A stretch of DNA of 16,997 nt, from contig CAKUJA010000048.1 in the NCBI GenBank assembly GCA_934661135.1, forward strand, positions 1-16,997, read 5' to 3'. A model generated the notes under the pieces. That model made no database searches. It was given only the letters and a program-made list of their open reading frames with translations, and was not told the origin of the DNA. Source of the stretch: an uncultured Oscillospiraceae bacterium. GTDB lineage: Bacteria > Bacillota > Clostridia > Oscillospirales > Oscillospiraceae. Of this stretch, positions 6,799 to 13,292 are shown one piece after another. Every line of letters begins with the position of its first letter. Positions within the stretch are counted from its first letter, which is position 1. The position numbers and the translations under genes were made by a program.

Positions 6799-7266
6799 TC
6801 AGCCGTTTTCCTGCTGCTGTTTGCGCCGCTCGATCGCGGCCTTGACCGCCGCTTCGTGGAAGTATTCCTTCTGCTTCTTTTTCCGCTCGCGGAGCTGCTC
6901 TTTCCGGCGGGTGTTCGACACCTTGACCGGATTATAATTGCCGCTGCGCTTCTTCGCGGGTTTGGCCGCAGGCTTTGCCGCAGTCTCTTTCTCTTTTTCG
7001 AGCTTTTCCGACTTACGCCAGAGAATAAACTTCGTGCCGACACAGCCGACTCCCTTGGCGCCCAGCGCTTGGCAGATTGCATCGCTGGCTTCTCTGGCTG
7101 TCAGCATCGCGGTCTCGAGCACCTTGCCCTTGATAAGCTCGTGCGCGTCGAGCAGATTGGACGCTTCCTGCAACACCTGCTCCGACACACCGCCCTTGCC
7201 GACGATCAGCGTCGTTTCGATCGTATTGGCCTGCGCGCGCAGCTCGGCCCGTTCCTTACTTGTCAT
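6799..7266 (-). CDS. yhbY: YhbY-type CRM-domain RNA-binding protein with long basic tail
   Basis: The first 86 residues or so form a CRM (YhbY) domain, a KH-like RNA-binding fold associated with pre-50S ribosomal particles. It has the GKGG loop at 23-26 (IVGKGG), the helix ELIKGKVLE and the closing strand GTKFILWRKS at 77-86. The family is usually about 95-105 residues, but this product has 155. Residues 87-155 form an Ala/Lys/Arg-rich extension ending in a strongly charged helix (RRKEQLRERKKKQKEYFHEA). The ATG at 7264-7266 overlaps the end of rdgB by 11 bases, with GAGGAA upstream. It is followed by a 72-bp gap with no clear signal before nadD-yqeK. Confidence 0.88.
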   Translation of the reverse strand: MTSKERAELRAQANTIETTLIVGKGGVSEQVLQEASNLLDAHELIKGKVLETAMLTAREASDAICQALGAKGVGCVGTKFILWRKSEKLEKEKETAAKPAAKPAKKRSGNYNPVKVSNTRRKEQLRERKKKQKEYFHEAAVKAAIERRKQQQENG

Positions 7267-7852
7267 GCTTCAATTCCTCATACAGTCTGCAAAATTCCTG
7301 CAACGCTCTCGCCCGGTGCGAGATGGCGTTTTTTTCTTCCGGCAAAAGCTCGGCGAACGTCTTGCCCTTTTCCGGGACGTAGAACACGGGATCGTAGCCA
7401 AAGCCGTTGCTGCCGTGAACCTCATGCAAAATCCGCCCCGGGCATTCGCCGCGCGCGGCAATTTTGCGTCCGTCCGGCCAGAGACACGTAATCACGCAGA
7501 CGAACTTCGCCGTGCGCTTCTCGTCCGGCACGTTCTTCATGTTTTCCAGCAGGTACTCCACCCGCTCCGCGTCCGAATTCTTATGGCCGTAGCGCGCGGA
7601 GTAGACGCCCGGCGCGCCGCCGAGCGCGTCGACCATCAGACCGGAATCGTCGGCCAGCACCGGCAGGCCGGACGCGCGCATGACCGCGTCGGCCTTGAGC
7701 AGCGAATTTTCCTCAAACGTCGTACCGGTCTCCTCGACGTCGATGTCGAGACCGTATTCCGATTCCAGCGCGATCTCAAAGCCGAGCTGCCCCAGAATGG
7801 CGGACAGCTCCTCGAGCTTGTGTGCGTTTTTACTCGCTAAAATGACCTTCAT
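7256..7852 (-). CDS. rdgB: XTP/dITP diphosphatase (RdgB/HAM1 family)
   Basis: This house-cleaning pyrophosphatase hydrolyses dITP, XTP and ITP to monophosphates, which keeps deaminated purines out of DNA and RNA. The 198-residue product has the substrate loop ASKNAHKLEE (6-15), FEENSLLKA (46-54), the metal-binding LADDSGL (66-72), ARYGH (86-90), GFGYDPVF (150-157) and the SHR motif (178-180), all as expected. The ATG at 7852 overlaps the rph stop as ATGA, indicating translational coupling. The rph-rdgB pairing is common in Firmicutes. Confidence 0.95.
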   Translation of the reverse strand: MKVILASKNAHKLEELSAILGQLGFEIALESEYGLDIDVEETGTTFEENSLLKADAVMRASGLPVLADDSGLMVDALGGAPGVYSARYGHKNSDAERVEYLLENMKNVPDEKRTAKFVCVITCLWPDGRKIAARGECPGRILHEVHGSNGFGYDPVFYVPEKGKTFAELLPEEKNAISHRARALQEFCRLYEELKHDK

Positions 7853-8565
7853 ATCAGTTCCCCCAGCAGCGCCTTCTGCGCCTGCGTCAGCTCAGTGATA
7901 CCCTTGCGGCAGAGCGTCAGGAGCGTCTGCTGCTCCTCCACGGAGAAGGGGCGGCCCTCGCCGGTGCCCTGCAATTCGATGATGCCGCCGTCTGCGGTCA
8001 TCACACAGTTGAGGTCGACCATTGCGCGGCTGTCCTCCTGATAGCGGAGGTCGAGCATGGGGACATTGTCGACCACGCCGGCGGAAACCGCCGCGACATA
8101 GGTCGAAACCGGCAGCTTTTCGAGCTTCCCGGCGGCGACAAGCCTGCGCAGCGCAATGACCAGCGCGACAAAGCCGCCCGTGACCGACGCAGTGCGTGTG
8201 CCGCCGTCGCCCTGCAATACGTCGCAGTCGACGACGATGGAAATGCCCTCCATTGCGTCCAGATCGACCGCGCTGCGCAAACTGCGGCCGATGAGCCGCT
8301 GAATCTCGGCGCTGCGGCCGTTCAGCTTCAATTTTGCAATATCACGCTTGCTGCGCTCGCGGTTCGCGCGCGGAAGCATCGAATATTCGGCGGTGATCCA
8401 GCCGCCGTGCTGCACGTGCGGCGGGAGCTTTTCCTCCACCGACGCATTGCAGAGCACCACGGTATCGCCCATTTCAATCAGGCAGCTTCCCTCTGCAAAT
8501 TTTGTAAACCCCGGCGTCAGCTTCACGGGGCGCAGCGCGTCGAGCGCTCGTCCGTCAATTCTCAT
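7849..8565 (-). CDS. rph: Ribonuclease PH
   Basis: RNase PH is a phosphate-dependent 3'-to-5' exoribonuclease that trims tRNA 3' ends and works as a ring of six subunits. The 238-residue product matches the family in length. Visible are MRIDGRALDALRP at the start, EGSCLIEMGDTVVLCNASVEE (25-45), LNGRSAEIQRLIGRSLR (81-97) and CDVLQGDGGTRTASVTG (114-130), which carries the phosphate-binding GTR. The ATG overlaps the ftsY stop codon as ATGA. A GAGGCACTGGT site embedded in the ftsY end can serve as ribosome binding site. Confidence 0.95.
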   Translation of the reverse strand: MRIDGRALDALRPVKLTPGFTKFAEGSCLIEMGDTVVLCNASVEEKLPPHVQHGGWITAEYSMLPRANRERSKRDIAKLKLNGRSAEIQRLIGRSLRSAVDLDAMEGISIVVDCDVLQGDGGTRTASVTGGFVALVIALRRLVAAGKLEKLPVSTYVAAVSAGVVDNVPMLDLRYQEDSRAMVDLNCVMTADGGIIELQGTGEGRPFSVEEQQTLLTLCRKGITELTQAQKALLGELI

Positions 8566-9452
8566 ACCAGTGCCTCCACAAACTCCTTCGCGCAGAAGGG
8601 CATCAGATCGTCCATCTGTTCGCCGACACCGATGAATTTCACCGGGATTTGCAGCGCGTCGGCCACAGCAATGACAATGCCGCCCTTGGCCGTGCCGTCG
8701 AGCTTCGTCAGGGCGATGCCGGTCACACCGGCGATCTCCTGGAACTGCTTGGCCTGAAGCAGGCCGTTCTGACCGGTGGTGCCGTCGAGCACAAGCAGGA
8801 CTTCCTTCGCGGCGTCCGGCAGCTCGCGATCGATGATGCGGCTGATTTTGCCAAGCTCGTTCATCAGGTTCGCCTTGTTGTGCAGGCGTCCGGCCGTGTC
8901 GCAGAGAATCACATCCGTGCCGCGCGCCTTGGCCGCGGCAATCGCGTCGTAGACGACTGAGGCCGGGTCGGCGCCCTCGCCCTGCCGGATGATATCGGTA
9001 TGCGCCCGCTCCGCCCAGATTTCAAGCTGATCGGCTGCCGCCGCACGGAACGTGTCGCCCGCGCAGAGCAGAACCTTTTTGCCGTCCTGCCGGAGCTGGT
9101 TGGCAATTTTGCCGATCGTCGTCGTCTTGCCGACGCCGTTGACGCCGATGACGAGCACCACCGACGGCTTTGTAGACAGATTCAACGCGCTGTCGCCCAC
9201 GTCGAGCATATCGCAGAGCACCTCGCGCAGCGCTTCCTTGGCCTCGGCCACCGTCTTGATATGCCGGTCGCGCACAAGCCGGCGCAGCTTCTCCACGACC
9301 TTGACCGTCGTGTCCATGCCGAGGTCGGCAAGAATCAGGCGCTCCTCGAGGTCGTCGTAGAAGTCATCGTCAAGCTCCGATGCGGTGAACACGCTGCTGA
9401 TGGAGCTGGCGGTTTTGCTCAGTCCTTGCTTTATCTTTTCAAAAAATCCCAT
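8562..9452 (-). CDS. ftsY: Signal recognition particle receptor FtsY
   Basis: FtsY is the membrane-associated SRP GTPase that receives ribosome-Ffh complexes for co-translational insertion of membrane proteins. The 296-residue product is a compact form: a short N-terminal MGFFEKIKQGLSKT helix that replaces the long acidic A domain of E. coli, a helical N domain, then the NG GTPase. Motifs are GVNGVGKTTT (103-112), DTFRAAA (133-139), DTAGR (185-189), TKLDG (249-253) and GVGEQMDDL (275-283). The gene starts 12 bp after smc; its AAAAGGAG site overlaps the smc stop codon. The SRP partner gene ffh is not in the window. Confidence 0.96.
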   Translation of the reverse strand: MGFFEKIKQGLSKTASSISSVFTASELDDDFYDDLEERLILADLGMDTTVKVVEKLRRLVRDRHIKTVAEAKEALREVLCDMLDVGDSALNLSTKPSVVLVIGVNGVGKTTTIGKIANQLRQDGKKVLLCAGDTFRAAAADQLEIWAERAHTDIIRQGEGADPASVVYDAIAAAKARGTDVILCDTAGRLHNKANLMNELGKISRIIDRELPDAAKEVLLVLDGTTGQNGLLQAKQFQEIAGVTGIALTKLDGTAKGGIVIAVADALQIPVKFIGVGEQMDDLMPFCAKEFVEALV

Positions 9453-9464
9453 GGTTTACTCCTT

Positions 9465-12400
9465 TTATGCGGTAATTCCCAACTGCCTGGTCATCTCGTC
9501 GAGATCAAGACTCAGAATCTTCGACACGCCCTGCTCCTGCATCGTGACGCCATAGAGCACGTCGGCTGCTTCCATTGTGCCGCGCCGGTGCGTGATGACG
9601 ATGAACTGCGTCTTTTCGCAGAGGTTGCGCAGATACCCGGCAAAGCGGCCGACATTGCGGTCGTCGAGCGCGGCGTCGATCTCGTCGAGCATACAAAACG
9701 GCGTCGGGCGCACCTTCAAAATTGCAAAATACAACGCGATGGCAACAAATGCTTTCTCGCCGCCGGACAGCAGCGTGATCGTCTTGACCTGCTTTCCGGG
9801 CGGCTGAACGCGGATTTCAATGCCGCAGGTGAGCGGCTGCGTCTTGTCCTCCAATTCGAGCGACGCCTTCCCGCCGCCGAACATTTCGGTAAACGTCGCG
9901 CCGAAATACTCGTTGATGCGTGCAAATTCGCGGACAAAAATCTCGGTCATCTCGGTTGTCAGGCTATCGATGATCTGAAGCAGATCCTCCTTCGCGTGCA
10001 GCACGTCGTCGCGCTGGCCGGTGAGATATTCATAGCGCTCATTCACGCGCGCAAACTCGTCGATCGCGCCGAGGTTCGGCGTACCGAGCGCGGAGATTTT
10101 TCGCCGTGTTTCGGTAATTTTCTTGTTGGCAGCCGGGAGCGACTCTATCTCGACCCGCTCAGTCTGCGCCGTCGAGGGTGTCAGCTCATAGGAGTCCCAC
10201 AGCTTATCGATGAGCTGCTTTTCTTCCAGCTCGCTCGTCAGCTTGCGCTGCTCTAATCGTGCGGTCTCGCGCTCGAGGTTCAGGATTTCCTTGTTTTTCT
10301 CCTGTGCGGCGCGCTCGGTCTGGTTGCGCCGCCCTTCGAGCTGGGTGCGCTGTTCCACGGCGTCCCGCAGCGCTTCGCGTTTGCGCTCCGTCTGCTTTGC
10401 CAGCTCCGCAAGCGCCGCCTCCTGCTCTGCCTGCTGCGCCTGCAGCGCGGCGATCTGGCTGTTGCATTCGTCAATCAGGCGCATCTTCTGCTCGCGGTCG
10501 CCCTCCATGGCCTTGGCCAGCGCTTCGAGCTGTGCAATCGAGGTCTCCGCGCCGCTGCGCTCGGCTTCTCTGGCCGCGCGCGCAAGCTGCGAGGTGTTCA
10601 CCTGTTCACGCAGCGCCGCCTGTACCTGCCCGGCAGCTTCAAGCGTCTGCTGCGCCTGCGCCAGCTCCGTTTCGAGCGCCGCAAGCTGCCGCTGCACCTG
10701 CTCCTGCTGCGCGCGCAGCACATCGAGCCGCCCGCCGTCGCCGCCGCTTCGCTGGGCGATGCGCGCAAGCTCCGCGTCGATGGACGCGAGATTGGCTTCC
10801 ATCGCTTCCCGCAGCGCCGCGGCCTGCTTTTCCTCCTCTGTCCTGCGGAGCACCTCATCCTCCGCTTCGCGGAGCTGCTGCCGGACGGCCGATAGCTCAA
10901 ACTCCGTCTTGGCCGCACCGGACGCAGCTTCGGCCAGCTGTTTGCGCAGCGCGTCGAGCTGGCCGCTCTGCCGCACGCGCTCGCCCTCCAGCCGCGCCAG
11001 ATCGTTGGCGCGGGAGAGCACACCCGCGCTCTTGGCGCTCGAGCCGCCGGTCATGCTGCCGCCGGCGTTCATCACCTGTCCGTCAAGCGTGACGATGCGG
11101 ACGCGGTTCTCGCCCGCGCGCGCCATGCGGATCGCGTGGTCGAGCGTCTCGGCGATCACGGTTCGCCCGAGCAGATTTTCTAAAATCTCCTGATATTCCG
11201 GTGCGGTCTCCACCAGCTCCGACGCAACACCGACGAAGCCGGGCTGCCGTTCCAGACCGGCGGAGTTCATGCGCTTTCCATGCACCGTGGTCAGCGGGAG
11301 GAACGTCGCGCGGCCGCCGTCGCGCCGCTTGAGCATCTGGATGGCCGCCTTGCCGCAGTCCTCATTGTCCACAACGATGTTCTGCATGGCCGCGCCGAGC
11401 GCGGTCTCAATTGCGGTGGTATACTCGTCGTCGACGCGAATCAGCTTCGACACCGGTCCGCGCACGCCGCGCAGTCCGCCGTGCTCCGCGTCCTGCATGA
11501 CAAGGCGCACCGCCTTGGAGAAGCCTTCAAAGTCCCGCTCCATCTCGCGCAGCATCTTCATGCGCGCTTCGATCGTTTGGAGCTGGACGCCCATGGTATC
11601 GACCTGCTTTTGGAGCTGCGCGCGCTTTTCCTCGCGCGTTTTCAGCCGCAGCTCATAGCCGGAAATGGTATTGTTTGCGGAGGTCACGTCCTCCTGTGCC
11701 TGCGAAAGGCGCTTGCGGCACGCGGTCTGCCGCGCGTCAATATCCGCCCGGCGCGCTTCGGCTGCCGCGCGGTCGCCTTCCAGCATGGCCTGCCGCTCGG
11801 CCACCTCGCTGAGCGACGCCGTGAGCGACGCAATCTGCGTCTTTTTGTCCGCGTCATCGGCTTGGAGCATCGTCTGCTTCGTCTGAAGCGCAAGGACTTG
11901 GTTCTGCGCCTGCGCCGTTTCGCGGTCAGTGTCCTTCTGCTGCTGCGAGAGCGCCGCAAGCTGCCCATCCAGCTCCGCAATGGCCGCGTCTGCGCGCGCG
12001 GCGCATTCGCGCTGCTCGGCAATGCTGCCGTCAATGCCGCCGCTGCGCGACTGCTGATCGTCCAATTCCTGCCGGATACGGGCGATATTATCCTGCTGGT
12101 GCGCAATCGACGCATCCAGCACGGCCTGTTCTCCCGCGCGGCGCTGATGCTCGGTCTCCATCGCGGAGATTTCCTCGCGCATTTGGTCGAGCAGGAGCGT
12201 GTCGTGGTTAAATTGCAGCGCAAGCTGCTCCGACTGGCTGTATAGACGCGTCAGCTCGTCGTGCGCCTGTTCCAGGATGAACGCCGCGCTAGCATAGTCC
12301 GCTTCGGCCTTTTTCGCCTGCTCCGCGGCCTTTCCGAGTCCGTCGAGCCAGACGGTCACCTCCAGCCCCTTGAGTTCTTCCCGCAGCGCGAGATATTTCT

Positions 12401-13037
12401 TCGCCTTTTCAGCCTGCTCGCGCAGCGGCTCCACCTGAAGCTCCAGCTCCGAAATCTTGTCGCCGATGCGCAGCAGATTGTCCTCGGTGTTGGCAAGCCG
12501 CCGCTCGGTCTCCTCCTTGCGATGACGGTATTTTGAGATGCCGGCCGCTTCTTCAAAAACCTCGCGGCGGTCGGTCGATTTCAGCGACAGGATCTCATCG
12601 ACCTTTCCCTGCCCGATGTTGCTGTAACCCTCGCGGCCAAGGCCGGTATCCATCAGCAGCTCATTGATGTCACGCAGGCGCGCGGTCTGCCGGTTGATAA
12701 AATACTCGCTCTCGCCGGAGCGGTAATACCGGCGCGTGATGGCGACCTCGGGCGTCTCGATGCGGAGCTGCCCGGCCTGGTTATCCAGCACGAGCGTCGC
12801 TTCGGCATAGCCGACCGGCGCGCGCTTCTGCGTGCCGCCGAAGATAACGTCCTCCATTTTCGCGCCGCGCAGCGCCTTGGAGCTCTGCTCGCCGAGCACC
12901 CAGCTGATCGCGTCGGAAATATTCGATTTTCCGCTGCCGTTCGGTCCGACAATCGCGGTGATGTCGCTGCCGAATTGCAGCACGGTCTTGTCCGGGAAGG
13001 ATTTGAACCCCTGAACTTCCAAGGATTTGAGATACAC
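9465..13037 (-). CDS. smc: Chromosome segregation protein SMC
   Basis: SMC forms a dimeric ATPase that, with ScpA and ScpB, extrudes DNA loops to compact and separate chromosomes. The 1190-residue product has full length and the standard layout: Walker A GPNGSGKSN at 31-39, a long coiled coil rich in Gln, Ala, Glu and Arg, a hinge at roughly 510-670 (GLRGVRGPVSKLI and the Gly-rich GGSMTGGSS), a returning coiled coil, the signature LSGGEKA at 1090-1096 and Walker B FCMLDEIDAALDD at about 1114-1126. The start is GTG at 13035-13037 with AGAGGAA upstream. This agrees with the usual MYLKSLEVQGFKSF beginning. It is the first gene of the cluster; rnc, the common upstream neighbour in Firmicutes, is absent. 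Confidence 0.97.
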   Translation of the reverse strand: MYLKSLEVQGFKSFPDKTVLQFGSDITAIVGPNGSGKSNISDAISWVLGEQSSKALRGAKMEDVIFGGTQKRAPVGYAEATLVLDNQAGQLRIETPEVAITRRYYRSGESEYFINRQTARLRDINELLMDTGLGREGYSNIGQGKVDEILSLKSTDRREVFEEAAGISKYRHRKEETERRLANTEDNLLRIGDKISELELQVEPLREQAEKAKKYLALREELKGLEVTVWLDGLGKAAEQAKKAEADYASAAFILEQAHDELTRLYSQSEQLALQFNHDTLLLDQMREEISAMETEHQRRAGEQAVLDASIAHQQDNIARIRQELDDQQSRSGGIDGSIAEQRECAARADAAIAELDGQLAALSQQQKDTDRETAQAQNQVLALQTKQTMLQADDADKKTQIASLTASLSEVAERQAMLEGDRAAAEARRADIDARQTACRKRLSQAQEDVTSANNTISGYELRLKTREEKRAQLQKQVDTMGVQLQTIEARMKMLREMERDFEGFSKAVRLVMQDAEHGGLRGVRGPVSKLIRVDDEYTTAIETALGAAMQNIVVDNEDCGKAAIQMLKRRDGGRATFLPLTTVHGKRMNSAGLERQPGFVGVASELVETAPEYQEILENLLGRTVIAETLDHAIRMARAGENRVRIVTLDGQVMNAGGSMTGGSSAKSAGVLSRANDLARLEGERVRQSGQLDALRKQLAEAASGAAKTEFELSAVRQQLREAEDEVLRRTEEEKQAAALREAMEANLASIDAELARIAQRSGGDGGRLDVLRAQQEQVQRQLAALETELAQAQQTLEAAGQVQAALREQVNTSQLARAAREAERSGAETSIAQLEALAKAMEGDREQKMRLIDECNSQIAALQAQQAEQEAALAELAKQTERKREALRDAVEQRTQLEGRRNQTERAAQEKNKEILNLERETARLEQRKLTSELEEKQLIDKLWDSYELTPSTAQTERVEIESLPAANKKITETRRKISALGTPNLGAIDEFARVNERYEYLTGQRDDVLHAKEDLLQIIDSLTTEMTEIFVREFARINEYFGATFTEMFGGGKASLELEDKTQPLTCGIEIRVQPPGKQVKTITLLSGGEKAFVAIALYFAILKVRPTPFCMLDEIDAALDDRNVGRFAGYLRNLCEKTQFIVITHRRGTMEAADVLYGVTMQEQGVSKILSLDLDEMTRQLGITA

Positions 13038-13086
13038 GGCGTTCCTCTTTCTGCTGTATGATACAAGTCTTTTAATATGGCTTTAT

Positions 13087-13115
13087 ATTGTATCATATTG
13101 CGTTCTTTTTTGCAA
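13087..13115 (-). promoter_or_regulatory. Promoter of the smc-led operon
   Basis: On the minus strand TTGCAA (13110-13115) and TACAAT (13087-13092) are separated by exactly 17 bases. Transcription would start near 13080, about 43 bases before the smc GTG. It lies between the MITE-like element and smc and is the only convincing promoter I find before the eight-gene cluster. Confidence 0.75.
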
Positions 13116-13160
13116 GATTTCCCCGCCGGGTGCAGCAAGAACTTTCCGTAAAAGAAAAAT

Positions 13161-13251
13161 CTTAGGGTGTATCTGAAAACTGAAAATGTGATCGGCAGCG
13201 TGAAAAGGCCCTCTGTCCGGGTGCGTTGGCCGTTTTCAGATGCACCCTAAG
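13161..13251. mobile_element. 91-bp inverted-repeat element, MITE-like
   Basis: The outer 20 bases, 13161-13180 (CTTAGGGTGTATCTGAAAAC) and 13232-13251, are inverted repeats of each other with one mismatch. They enclose 51 bp with no coding capacity. The shape, short and non-coding with near-perfect terminal repeats, fits a miniature inverted-repeat transposable element. The ends look like those of IS elements with a short TA or TTA target, but I cannot name a parent. Flanks are too short or ambiguous to prove a target duplication, because CTTAG/CTAAG is itself part of the palindrome. Confidence 0.65.
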
Positions 13252-13254
13252 GAA

Positions 13255-13290
13255 CCTCCCCCATTTCTCAGGCATGAGAAATGGGGGAGG
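13255..13290 (-). terminator. Terminator of the ECF transporter unit
   Basis: A perfect 15-bp stem, 13255-13269 with 13276-13290 (CCTCCCCCATTTCTC/GAGAAATGGGGGAGG), has a 6-base loop and begins 2 bp after the stop codon of the fused ATPase gene. In the minus direction it is followed only by TTCCTTAGGG rather than a U-run, and the MITE-like element begins 3 bp further on. On the plus strand the tail is CTTTATT. The strong stem should still cause pausing or termination. Confidence 0.75.
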
Positions 13291-13292
13291 CT

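Noticed and set aside
9000..10256. Plus-strand open frame of 418 codons across ftsY and the end of smc
   Set aside because: It is antisense to two well-supported genes and crosses their boundary, with no motif or start signal.
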